Source of the DNA: an uncultured Prevotellaceae bacterium
GTDB lineage: Bacteria; Bacteroidota; Bacteroidia; Bacteroidales; Bacteroidaceae
DNA length: 39,850 nt
Assembly (NCBI GenBank): GCA_902783165.1
Contig: CACZPU010000085.1
Coordinates: forward strand, 1 to 39,850
Reading direction: 5' to 3'
Shown here: positions 26,301 to 34,266 of the stretch, piece after piece
How positions within the stretch are numbered: position 1 is the first letter of the stretch
How the letters are laid out: each line of letters begins with the position of its first letter
The notes under the pieces: generated by a model
Seen by the model: only the letters and a program-made list of their open reading frames with translations
Databases searched by the model: none
Told to the model about the DNA's origin: nothing
Translations under genes and position numbers: made by a program

Positions 26301-26330
26301 GACAACCTAATAAAGATAGATTTTTACAAA

Positions 26331-26367
26331 AATGCCAATTATACGAAAATAATTGGCATTTTTTTTG
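26331..26367 (+). terminator. Rho-independent terminator between the HtrA gene and rpoD
   Basis: AATGCCAATTAT (26331-26342) pairs with ATAATTGGCATT (26349-26360) over 12 bp with a six-base loop, followed by a run of T to 26366. The T-tract overlaps the TTTG element of the next promoter. Confidence 0.9.
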
Positions 26368-26395
26368 TTAGTACGAAATAATTCCAGTATTTTTG
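26364..26395 (+). promoter_or_regulatory. Promoter of rpoD
   Basis: TTTG at 26364-26367 and TATTTTTG at 26388-26395 match both Bacteroidota promoter elements with a 20-base spacer. Transcription would start about 17 bases before the rpoD ATG. The -33 element is formed by the end of the preceding terminator. Confidence 0.7.
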
Positions 26396-26418
26396 CAGAT
26401 ACTTAGACAAAAAAAACT

Positions 26419-27279
26419 ATGAGACAACTGAAAATAACAAAATCGATTACTAATCGGGAAAGCGCTTCCCTTGACAAGTATCTGCAAGAAATAGGCCACG
26501 AAGAATTACTTTCCGTTGAGGAAGAAGTGGAACTTGCACAGCGTATACGCAAAGGCGATCGTGAAGCATTGGAGAAGCTTACCAAAGCTAATTTGAGATT
26601 TGTGGTTTCAGTAGCAAAACAATACCAAAACCAAGGACTGAGCCTTCCTGACTTAATCAACGAAGGTAATTTGGGACTTATTAAGGCCGCCGAGAAATTT
26701 GACGAAACTCGTGGCTTTAAATTTATTAGCTATGCAGTGTGGTGGATACGCCAAAGTATTCTCCAGGCGATTGCAGAGCAGAGTCGAATCGTAAGACTTC
26801 CATTGAATCAGGTTGGCTCAGTGAATAAAATTAATCGCGTTCTCAGTAAGTTTGAGCAAGAAAACGAAAGAAGACCTAGTGTTGACGAAATAGCTGACAA
26901 GGTAGACATTCCACAAGAGAAGATTGAAGATGCCATGAAAGTGAATGGAAGGCATGTAAGTGTAGATGCTCCTTTTGCTGATGGTGATGACAACAGTCTG
27001 CTTGACATTTTAATCAATGATGATTCGCCTATGGCGGATAAGACGTTGGTTATGGAATCTTTGAGGGAAGAGATAAATCGTGCTTTACAAACACTTAATG
27101 AGAGAGAAAAAAATATTATTGAAGCTTTCTTTGGTATAAATCAACCAGAAATGACACTCGAGGAAATTGGTGAGAAATACGGACTTACAAGGGAAAGAGT
27201 GCGTCAGATTAAGGAGAAGGCTATCCGTCGGTTGCGTCATAATACCAAAAGCCGTCTGTTAAAGACATATTTAGGATAA
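26419..27279 (+). CDS. rpoD: Primary RNA polymerase sigma factor, Bacteroidota type
   Basis: Housekeeping sigma-70 factor of 286 residues. It lacks region 1.1 and the long non-conserved insert found in Escherichia coli, which is the normal form in Bacteroidota. Region 1.2 starts at about residue 18. Region 2 includes [20 protein letters not shown] and [20 protein letters not shown] (about 62-112), the core-binding and -10 recognition segments. Region 3 spans about 120-200. Region 4 contains [20 protein letters not shown] (about 248-267), the helix-turn-helix for the upstream element. This factor is expected to read the TAnnTTTG promoters found across the window. The next gene follows after 27 bases, so they may be cotranscribed. 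Confidence 0.96.
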   Translation: MRQLKITKSITNRESASLDKYLQEIGHEELLSVEEEVELAQRIRKGDREALEKLTKANLRFVVSVAKQYQNQGLSLPDLINEGNLGLIKAAEKFDETRGFKFISYAVWWIRQSILQAIAEQSRIVRLPLNQVGSVNKINRVLSKFEQENERRPSVDEIADKVDIPQEKIEDAMKVNGRHVSVDAPFADGDDNSLLDILINDDSPMADKTLVMESLREEINRALQTLNEREKNIIEAFFGINQPEMTLEEIGEKYGLTRERVRQIKEKAIRRLRHNTKSRLLKTYLG

Positions 27280-27306
27280 TTACAAATGGATTAATATTGA
27301 AACGAA

Positions 27307-27795
27307 ATGAAAAGAAAAGGTATAATTGTTTTCACGATAATCTTGTTGGTTAATGTAATTGGAGCCTTTGCAAAAGACAGAATTGCCCCAAAAGTGTATC
27401 TTTTCGGATTCTCTGCATCTTTTACAGATTCTGTTGTTTACTTTACAGAAATACAAGAGATAGATAGTGTAATGATTGAGGAAAAAAGCGATTTCCTACA
27501 AAACAGAAAAGATTATTCCAATCAATTGCGAGATTATTTCACAGGCAAAGGCGAGCCTAATCGCACATGCATTACTTCGTATGCTTATAACAGGAAAGAC
27601 ATTGAGAAAAAGTATATGGAAATGAAAGATCTATATACAAAAACCAACAAGAAAAAAACAAATGATTATATAGTGAAGATATTAACTAAAAACGAATTTT
27701 CATTTGAAAGATTATCTCCTATGATTGAAATATCAGATGAAGATATGGATCAACAGGTTGAAGACAAAAAGAAAAAGAAGAGCAAGGATAAATAG
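27307..27795 (+). CDS. Secreted hypothetical protein with lysine-rich tail
   Basis: Protein of 162 residues that I do not recognise. Residues 1-22 are a signal peptide (GIIVFTIILLVNVIGAFA). The mature part begins KDRIAPKVYLFGFSASFTDS, predicted alpha/beta, with no cysteine pair or catalytic motif that I can name. The last 20 residues are acidic and then strongly basic (VEDKKKKKSKDK). It lies 27 bases after rpoD and 61 bases before the kinase-like gene, without an obvious terminator or promoter on either side. Cotranscription with rpoD is therefore likely, although a link to sigma function is not implied. Confidence 0.75.
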   Translation: MKRKGIIVFTIILLVNVIGAFAKDRIAPKVYLFGFSASFTDSVVYFTEIQEIDSVMIEEKSDFLQNRKDYSNQLRDYFTGKGEPNRTCITSYAYNRKDIEKKYMEMKDLYTKTNKKKTNDYIVKILTKNEFSFERLSPMIEISDEDMDQQVEDKKKKKSKDK

Positions 27796-27856
27796 AATTC
27801 TTATCATTCCCCATCTATATGATTATCTTCCATTTGCAGAAGACAAATATACATAA

Positions 27857-28741
27857 ATGGATATAAACGATTTCAAGATAGCTGACTTTAACGTCAGAAT
27901 CATTTTTGAAGAGTCTCATATAAACACTATGAGCCTTCTTCCTTCTTTTGAACCATTTCGTCAAGACAGAACCAGCGAAGACTTGTTTTTTCAACTCATT
28001 GTAGACGACCAATTAAAACCTCGTTCCAAAGAAGGTAAAGAGCGTATTAGAGATTTCGACACAGGCAATGGCAATACGATTGTGGACAGGTTCCCTGATG
28101 GTGGATATCAATTTATTATCAAAAACATTAATGGAGCCGATTGTTGTCTACTACAGGCAAATAAAGAATTTACATTATGCAAGTGTGCTTTAAATGGTAA
28201 TTACAACATGCGCTGTTTTGGATTAAACAATGCACTAATGCTGATTTTTGCATTTGCAGGTAGCTTGCGTCAAACACTGTTAATACATGCTTCTCTTGTG
28301 AGACATAACGGATATGGATATGCGTTTACGGCAAAGAGTGGAACAGGTAAGAGTACACAAGTAAGCATGTGGCTTCGATATATACCTAATTGCGACCTAA
28401 TGAATGACGACAATCCTATCATTCGTATCATTGATGGACAACCATATATTTATGGAAGTCCTTGGAGTGGAAAGACACCTTGCTATAGACAGGTGAAAGC
28501 TCCATTAGGAGCATTAACCAGGATTAACCGTGCAGAAAACAATTCAGTTCAGAAACTCTCCCCTATTGAAGCATTTGCATCTGTTCTTCCTTCATGTTCA
28601 TCAATGAAATGGGACTCGGCAATTTTCAATGCTATATGTAATAATGTTACTAAAGTGGTTGAAACAACCGGAATTTACCTCTTAAATTGTCTTCCCAACG
28701 AAGACGCAGCACGAGTATGCCACAAAGCAATATCAAAATGA
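27857..28741 (+). CDS. HPr kinase / PEP carboxykinase-like P-loop protein
   Basis: Cytoplasmic protein of 294 residues. The C-terminal half has the HPr-kinase-like nucleotide fold: strand and His in LLIHASLV (141-148), P-loop AKSGTGKST (159-167), acidic pair NDDNP (183-187) where the catalytic or metal-binding Asp is expected, and the loop YGSPWSGKT (199-207). The N-terminal 130 residues have no motif I can name. True HPr kinases act on Ser46 of HPr, but proteins of this subgroup stand next to PqqD-like genes and are thought to act on peptides or other substrates, recalling the HPr-related kinase systems known from other bacteria. It is coupled to the next gene by ATGA overlap. The substrate is unknown. 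Confidence 0.82.
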   Translation: MDINDFKIADFNVRIIFEESHINTMSLLPSFEPFRQDRTSEDLFFQLIVDDQLKPRSKEGKERIRDFDTGNGNTIVDRFPDGGYQFIIKNINGADCCLLQANKEFTLCKCALNGNYNMRCFGLNNALMLIFAFAGSLRQTLLIHASLVRHNGYGYAFTAKSGTGKSTQVSMWLRYIPNCDLMNDDNPIIRIIDGQPYIYGSPWSGKTPCYRQVKAPLGALTRINRAENNSVQKLSPIEAFASVLPSCSSMKWDSAIFNAICNNVTKVVETTGIYLLNCLPNEDAARVCHKAISK

Positions 28742-29202
28742 CAGAAAAACAATTTGCCAATGCATTGTTTCTTCCAGAAGTAGTAAAACTATTGGAAGAA
28801 AATCATTCCGTAACATTACGGCTAAAAGGTTTCAGCATGAGACCTTTCTTGGAAGATGGAAGAGACAAGGCATTACTCGTCAAGCCACTCAACCACAAAG
28901 TTGGTGATCCTGTTTTGGCAGAGATTGAGCCAGGACGTTTCGTGTTACACCGTATCATTTCAATCAAAGGTAATGATGTAACTCTACGAGGTGACGGAAA
29001 TTTGGGAAACGAATACTGCACTCTTGTTGACATCAAAGCTAGCGTGGAGGGGTTCTATCGAAAGAATCGCAATAAGCTTGACAGAGTTGATGGTTGGAAA
29101 TGGAAATGCTATTCGTGGATATGGACACGTTTGTATCCTCTCCGCCGATACATACTAGCATTTTATCGTCGAATATGGCTTCGTTTTTTTAAGCCAATAT
29201 AA
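28738..29202 (+). CDS. S24/S26-like signal-peptidase-related protein
   Basis: Protein of 154 residues resembling the catalytic core of SipW / ER-type signal peptidases. The nucleophile is Ser33 in KGFSMRPFLEDG. VLHRIISIKGN (69-79) places His71 where type I bacterial enzymes have Lys, and TLRGDGN (82-88) supplies the conserved Asp86. There is no N-terminal membrane anchor. Instead the last 40 residues are rich in Trp, Tyr and Arg and could form an amphipathic or membrane-associated helix. An in-frame upstream ATG at 28687 exists, but the start at 28738 overlaps the kinase stop as ATGA. No Shine-Dalgarno sequence is present. Possible roles are a peptidase for a peptide product or a non-proteolytic relative. 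Confidence 0.8.
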   Translation: MTEKQFANALFLPEVVKLLEENHSVTLRLKGFSMRPFLEDGRDKALLVKPLNHKVGDPVLAEIEPGRFVLHRIISIKGNDVTLRGDGNLGNEYCTLVDIKASVEGFYRKNRNKLDRVDGWKWKCYSWIWTRLYPLRRYILAFYRRIWLRFFKPI

Positions 29203-29238
29203 TATCGAAAATCATAATATTTTAATAACAGACATATA

Positions 29239-29511
29239 ATGAAAGCAAAAAAGGGATTTAATCTTAGGTCAGTATGTGGTGAACAAATAATTGTTGCTGA
29301 AGGTAAAGAGAACATCGATTTTAGTAGTATTATTAGCATGAATGAGTCTTCAGCTTATTTATGGAAAGAAATTCAGCAGCAAGATAGTTTCACTGAAGAG
29401 ACACTTGTAAAACTTCTTACTGCTGAATATGACGTTGATGAAACCACAGCCATGAAAGACGTGAAAGAACTTGTCCGTCAATGGGCTGAAGCAGGAATAA
29501 TAGATATTTAA
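29239..29511 (+). CDS. PqqD-family peptide-binding protein (RRE-like)
   Basis: Protein of 90 residues with the PqqD fold pattern: beta strands in FNLRSVCGEQIIVAEG (7-22), then SIISMNESSAYLWKEIQ (30-46), which is the hallmark N-x-x-A-x-x-(I/L)W helix, and a winged-helix part with LVKLLTAEYDVDETTAMKDV (55-74) and a final VRQWAEAGIIDI. PqqD-like domains bind leader peptides of ribosomally made, modified peptides and present them to enzymes. Here it is the last of three genes with a kinase-like and a peptidase-like protein, and no precursor gene is visible nearby. Its stop overlaps that of the convergent aminotransferase gene by four bases. Confidence 0.88.
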   Translation: MKAKKGFNLRSVCGEQIIVAEGKENIDFSSIISMNESSAYLWKEIQQQDSFTEETLVKLLTAEYDVDETTAMKDVKELVRQWAEAGIIDI

Positions 29512-30821
29512 ACAGGATTGTTCTCTGCGAATATTTTCATTCGCTCATCTAGCAATTGGTACTGATTGTCCTTGATGAACGATGTACATACGCGTAGACC
29601 TTCCTGATGGCTTCCTGTGGTAATCAAACAGATTGCACTTACTCCATAATACATTAGTTCGTGTGCAAGTTGTCCACTTGTCATACCAGGATAACCTATG
29701 GTGAAATAGAATCCATCAGCTATTGGCTCGTCCAAATCTTTGTCATAGACAACATAGAAATGATGACGGCAGAAAATTTCTTTCAGTTTCCCCGCACGTT
29801 CACCATATATACTAATTTCTTTGCGGAAATCATATGTGCCATCCGATGCAGCTTTCAGCATTGCTGCCATGGCAAATTGAGCGCTGTGGCTTGTTCCTGA
29901 AGAGAGCGCATATAGCATTCGGGTGGAGAATACCAAACCAAAAGGCAGACCTTCGTATCGTTTTGCCAAAGCATCAAAGTGGCGATGGAATAAAACATTG
30001 CTAATACATGTCACTCCAATTCTTTCACCAGCATAGCTAAATGCCTTTGAACCACTAATCAGTAGAATATAGTTATCCGTATAACGGGCTACTGTTGGTT
30101 GATATGGCGGTTTAAATGGTTCACTAAGATTTTTACGGAAGTCCATTGCAAAGTAAGCCAAGTCTTCCATTATGATTGTGTCATATCGGTTGGCCAATTC
30201 TCCAATTGTTTTCAGTTCATCCTCATTAAAACATATCCACGACGGATTGTTGGGGTTACTATAAACAATGGCACAGATATTTCCTTTAGACAAATAGCTT
30301 TCCAACTTTGGACCTAACTTCTGCCCACGAAAATCATACACATCGAAAGTTTCATATTTGACTCCTTGTACCTGAAGTTGCATTTTCTGAACAGGGAATC
30401 CTGGATCAATGAAAAGAACAGTGTCTTTTTGTGGGTCACACTGTGAGCATGTCAAAAAAGAAGCAAACGTCCCTTGCATGGAACCACAAACAGGAACACA
30501 ACATTCGGGTGAAATATCAACGCCAATGAATGCTTTGACAAAACGTGAAGCTTCATTTTTCAACTGCGGAAGTCCCTGAATGTCAGGATAGCTATGTGCT
30601 ATCCCTTCATTCAAAGATTTAATTTGTGCATCCACACCAACCTTTGCAGCAGGAAGGCCTGGAATGCCCATTTCCATTTTTATGAATTCAACACCTGATT
30701 CTTTTTCTGCATAGGCTGCAATCGATTTCACTTCGCGAATTGTTGCTTTTGCAAAATCTTGGATTCCAAAATCTTTTATTGCGCCATCTATTAGTTCTTT
30801 CTTTATTGGAGTCGGTTTCAT
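29508..30821 (-). CDS. PLP-dependent aminotransferase, class I/II, probably aromatic amino acids
   Basis: Fold-type I aminotransferase of 437 residues. The PLP lysine is Lys259 in LISGSKAFSYAGERIGV. Asn189 and Asn192 stand in YSNPNNPSW, and Asp220 in IIMEDLAY contacts the cofactor ring. The gene starts by ATGA overlap with iorB, preceded by a perfect AAGGAGG. This tight link suggests that it supplies aromatic 2-oxoacids (indolepyruvate, phenylpyruvate, hydroxyphenylpyruvate) to the oxidoreductase, or works in reverse to make amino acids from arylacetyl-CoA. Substrate choice is inferred from context. No signal peptide is present. Confidence 0.88.
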   Translation of the reverse strand: MKPTPIKKELIDGAIKDFGIQDFAKATIREVKSIAAYAEKESGVEFIKMEMGIPGLPAAKVGVDAQIKSLNEGIAHSYPDIQGLPQLKNEASRFVKAFIGVDISPECCVPVCGSMQGTFASFLTCSQCDPQKDTVLFIDPGFPVQKMQLQVQGVKYETFDVYDFRGQKLGPKLESYLSKGNICAIVYSNPNNPSWICFNEDELKTIGELANRYDTIIMEDLAYFAMDFRKNLSEPFKPPYQPTVARYTDNYILLISGSKAFSYAGERIGVTCISNVLFHRHFDALAKRYEGLPFGLVFSTRMLYALSSGTSHSAQFAMAAMLKAASDGTYDFRKEISIYGERAGKLKEIFCRHHFYVVYDKDLDEPIADGFYFTIGYPGMTSGQLAHELMYYGVSAICLITTGSHQEGLRVCTSFIKDNQYQLLDERMKIFAENNPV

Positions 30822-31390
30822 CGCTGTGCCTCCTTGCCTATTGCCAAGGCCTTAATGTTTGCTTCAACAATTGCCTCACCTTTGCGTCCGAAAACACGAC
30901 GTATGGCATCTTCCAACTTGTTATACTCAATGCCTAATGCCTTTTGGGCAGCACCTAACAGTATTACATTCGCACTGCGTGGAATACCATTATCTTTTGC
31001 TGATTTTTCAATGTCAAGTGAGATTACATTTTTCACTTTATTCAAATCAGCATTGATTATCTCCATGTCGGGATAATTGGGTATATTAACAAATGGTGTG
31101 CTAGAAGTAATTATCCATCCATTTTTATTCAAATATGGCAGATAGCGTAAAGCCTCCATTGGCTCCATTGAAATAATAACATCTGCACCTCCCAATGGAA
31201 TGAGATCGCTTGCGATTGGATTTGATGAGATACGAAGATTGCTCTGAACATCACCACCTCTTTGGGACATGCCATGGACTTCGGCCTGTTTGATGTACAG
31301 ATTTTCTTTCATGGCAGCTTCACCTATAATTGTTGCTATAGAAAGAATACCTTGTCCCCCTACTCCACATAATATGATATCTGTTTTCAT
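30818..31390 (-). CDS. iorB: Indolepyruvate ferredoxin oxidoreductase, beta subunit
   Basis: Gamma-domain-type small subunit of 2-oxoacid:ferredoxin oxidoreductases, 190 residues. The start ILCGVGGQGILSIATIIGEA and the block EVHGMSQRGGDVQSNLRIS (about 40-58) are diagnostic. The frame is open upstream to 31447, but ATG at 31390 is preceded by AAAGGAGG with a seven-base spacer, overlaps the iorA stop as ATGA and gives the usual protein length. It pairs with IorA to turn aryl-pyruvates and CoA into arylacetyl-CoA, carbon dioxide and reduced ferredoxin. Confidence 0.93.
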   Translation of the reverse strand: MKTDIILCGVGGQGILSIATIIGEAAMKENLYIKQAEVHGMSQRGGDVQSNLRISSNPIASDLIPLGGADVIISMEPMEALRYLPYLNKNGWIITSSTPFVNIPNYPDMEIINADLNKVKNVISLDIEKSAKDNGIPRSANVILLGAAQKALGIEYNKLEDAIRRVFGRKGEAIVEANIKALAIGKEAQR

Positions 31391-32997
31391 TTCTGAGCCT
31401 CCTTTGCTTTCTTTTGTTTTAAATGACGTTGTAGAGTTTGCATACACTCACGACGTGGAATAATTACGCTTACGCCATGATAGTTGATTTCATCACGTAA
31501 GGTCTGTGTAATCTCTGGCATATTCTTTGGTAGTGGTACCACCACTTTCAAATGCTCCTCTGGAACGCCTAAGCCACGACATATGGCCTCAAATTTGTTT
31601 GTTCCAGCAGAATCCTGACCACCAGTCATAGCCGTCGTTAAATTATCACTTATAATAACTGTGATATCTGCATTCTCATTAATGGCATCCAGTAAACCAG
31701 TCATTCCCGAATGTGTGAAGGTTGAATCACCGATTATTGCAACCGAAGGCCATTGACCTGCATCTGCAGCACCTTTAGCCATAGTTATCGAAGCGCCCAT
31801 GTCAACACAAGAATGGATTGCACGATATGGAGGCAAGAAACCCAATGTATAGCAACCAATATCACCAAACACTCTGGGATTCTCATATTCCTTCAACACT
31901 TCGTTCAACGCAGCATACACATCCCTATGACCGCAACCTTGGCACAATGCTGGTGGACGTGATGTCACATCCGGGCACGCTTCATGAATTTCCTCACATG
32001 GCAAGCCAAGTGCTTTTTTCATATAATCAGGATTCAACTCACCTGTACGAGGTAGTTCGCCAGAAAGTCTGCCTTTTATTACTGCATTCCATGGCATAAC
32101 GCCACGAACAACATCTTCAATGAAAGGCTGTCCTTCTTCAGCAATAAGTACCTCATCGCATTCTTCGGTCATTCTCCTGATTAATTTCTTTGGTAACGGA
32201 TATTGGCTCACTTTTAAAACAGGGTATGGACATCCTTCTGGAAAACACTCCATAAGGTAATTATATGCAATACCACTTGCAATAATACCGAGTTTATGGT
32301 TCTCTCCATCTTCATATCGATTATACTTGCTGTTCACAGCACAGTCTTCCAGCATTTCCTGTTGAGCAGTTACTGCAATATTGCGTTTTCTTGCATTTGC
32401 TGGCAACAAAACCCAACTGGAAGCTTCTGCATTATAGTTCTTCTCGTTCTGCTCTCGGGGTGTGTCTTTTATTTCAACAACAGCACGCGAATGAGCCATG
32501 CGAGTGGTAACACGCATTAAAACAGGAAGATGGATTTTCTCAGAGAAATCGTATGCCTCTGCCATCATATCATATGCTTCCTGCTGGCTACTTGGCTCAA
32601 ATGTTGGAATCATGGCAAATTTTCCATAGAAACGTGAATCCTGCTCATCCTGCGACGAGTGCATTGAAGGATCATCTGCCACCAAAACGACAATACCGCC
32701 ATTTGTTCCTGTCATTGCAGAGTTTACAAATGGGTCGGCACAAACGTTTAACCCAACATGTTTCATACATACAAGAGCCCTTTTGCCCATAAATGACATA
32801 CCAAGTGCCGCCTCCATCGCGGTCTTTTCGTTTGTAGACCACCGACGGTGAATGTTTCGTTCCTTAGCTATCGCAGAATCTTGGATGTATTCTGTGATTT
32901 CCGTGGAAGGCGTTCCGGGATAAGCATAAACACCACTCAATCCAGCATCAATAGCTCCTTGAGCGATAGCTTCATCACCTAATAAGAGTTTTTTCAT
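31387..32997 (-). CDS. iorA: Indolepyruvate ferredoxin oxidoreductase, alpha subunit lacking the ferredoxin domain
   Basis: Large subunit of 536 residues. The pyrimidine-binding half starts KKLLLGDEAIAQGAIDAG and includes YAYPGTPSTEI (25-35). The thiamine-diphosphate site is GDST at 423-426 with Asn452, preceded by LCQGCGHRD (351-359). Archaeal IorA proteins are longer and carry two [4Fe-4S] clusters in a C-terminal ferredoxin domain. This protein stops at about residue 536, shortly after VIIPRREC, and has no CxxCxxCxxxC motif. I believe this short form is common in Bacteroidota, but the electron path then needs an external cluster. The gene is 41 bases after the DUF4861 gene and is coupled to iorB. 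Confidence 0.92.
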   Translation of the reverse strand: MKKLLLGDEAIAQGAIDAGLSGVYAYPGTPSTEITEYIQDSAIAKERNIHRRWSTNEKTAMEAALGMSFMGKRALVCMKHVGLNVCADPFVNSAMTGTNGGIVVLVADDPSMHSSQDEQDSRFYGKFAMIPTFEPSSQQEAYDMMAEAYDFSEKIHLPVLMRVTTRMAHSRAVVEIKDTPREQNEKNYNAEASSWVLLPANARKRNIAVTAQQEMLEDCAVNSKYNRYEDGENHKLGIIASGIAYNYLMECFPEGCPYPVLKVSQYPLPKKLIRRMTEECDEVLIAEEGQPFIEDVVRGVMPWNAVIKGRLSGELPRTGELNPDYMKKALGLPCEEIHEACPDVTSRPPALCQGCGHRDVYAALNEVLKEYENPRVFGDIGCYTLGFLPPYRAIHSCVDMGASITMAKGAADAGQWPSVAIIGDSTFTHSGMTGLLDAINENADITVIISDNLTTAMTGGQDSAGTNKFEAICRGLGVPEEHLKVVVPLPKNMPEITQTLRDEINYHGVSVIIPRRECMQTLQRHLKQKKAKEAQK

Positions 32998-33038
32998 AAA
33001 TAGTGGTTTGTTAATAGATTAAAATATATAGGTTAATT

Positions 33039-34256
33039 TTATTTCATTGTAATTGTCAATGGCGAATGAATGGCATTGATGGTTTCCTCTGCGCGCAATT
33101 TCCATTCGTTCATTGTTCTAACATCATTCTTGCTCCAAGCAGAACCGAAGAAATAGGTATATTTGTCTCCCGATTGATAGGAGACAATTCCAATTGCATG
33201 TCCAGCATTTCCATTAACCACCTCTTTGTTCATTAATTTCTTTGTTGATTTTACTCCTTCAGGGAAAAGACATCCAACATATATTTGGAAATTCTGTTTT
33301 GAAGGATTGTCAGTCGGGTCAGCATATAGAATCATGTCTTCATTTAACACAACGCTTTCCAAATCTTCCTGATGAAGCACAACGCCCATAGCCAAATCCA
33401 CCGGTTTGGTCAGTCCGTCATACCAAACGGTACATTTGTTGAAATTCGAACCTTTGTCGAGACTAATAATCCTATTTTCAATTACATTCACATCATCATT
33501 GATTTTTGTGGGATTATACGAAACTTGTACTGTGAAACGGAGCGGTCCGTTATCTAGAATTTTATAGTCCTTGTAACAATAAGGAAGTATCAATTCACCA
33601 TCCTTCATCAGTGCAGGAGCGCCACCGCCAAGAGTCGGCCCCACTTTGTAACAATCTAATCCATAGCCATGATCAAAATGATAGGTGGTGGCTATTTCCA
33701 TAGCAAAAGCTTCCTCATTCTTACCTTGGGCTTTCAACGAACTGATTGTTGGATGATTGGAAAGTTCTGTTGAATATCGTTTTTCTACTTCCAAGTCTGG
33801 AGTGTTTTTCACCCAAACATCTACGCCGAAGGCACGCTCTCCGCTTTTTTGCAGCGCAGGGCCATATATACGATAGGCTGTTCGGTCGTTCTCCCACGCA
33901 ATATCATCTACGCGTTCTGGATACATTCGACCAGTCACATAAGTTTTCATAGTCTTGGGATTACCAGCAGAGATTGTCAGTTCTGCACTTCCACATGGAC
34001 GTACAGCAACATCTATTAATATCTTTCCATCATAAGATATTTGGTATTCCACTTCTTGACCAAGTGCGTTCTTTACAACAATTGGCTCACCAACATTGAT
34101 GGCAAGCAATTTGTATACTGGATACAAATCAATTTCAACCACTTCCTGACGTTGCACTTTCTCTTCATTTGTCACCGTCACGACTACATTCTTTGCCGAT
34201 ACCACTGTAAGCATCATGCAGGCCATTACGACCAATATCAATTTCGATTTGTTCAT
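33039..34256 (-). CDS. Secreted DUF4861-domain protein
   Basis: Exported protein of 405 residues, signal peptide about 1-21 (VVMACMMLTVVSA). The rest matches the DUF4861 pattern: an N-terminal strand region with VTNEEKVQRQEVVEID, the block ENDRTAYRIYGPALQKSGE (about 122-140), YHFDHGYGLDCYKVGPTLGG (about 193-212) and a C-terminal SAWSKNDVRTMNEW. Members often sit among polysaccharide- or pectin-related genes and are suspected to bind or act on sugars, but no activity is established to my knowledge. Here it follows the peptidase gene by 10 bases, in a unit otherwise devoted to peptide and amino acid breakdown. Confidence 0.82.
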   Translation of the reverse strand: MNKSKLILVVMACMMLTVVSAKNVVVTVTNEEKVQRQEVVEIDLYPVYKLLAINVGEPIVVKNALGQEVEYQISYDGKILIDVAVRPCGSAELTISAGNPKTMKTYVTGRMYPERVDDIAWENDRTAYRIYGPALQKSGERAFGVDVWVKNTPDLEVEKRYSTELSNHPTISSLKAQGKNEEAFAMEIATTYHFDHGYGLDCYKVGPTLGGGAPALMKDGELILPYCYKDYKILDNGPLRFTVQVSYNPTKINDDVNVIENRIISLDKGSNFNKCTVWYDGLTKPVDLAMGVVLHQEDLESVVLNEDMILYADPTDNPSKQNFQIYVGCLFPEGVKSTKKLMNKEVVNGNAGHAIGIVSYQSGDKYTYFFGSAWSKNDVRTMNEWKLRAEETINAIHSPLTITMK

Positions 34257-34266
34257 TGTAGAATGA

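Noticed and set aside
27819-27866. Very short frame before the kinase-like gene as a possible precursor peptide
   Set aside because: It has 15 codons, overlaps the kinase-like start, lacks a leader-type sequence and has no Shine-Dalgarno sequence.
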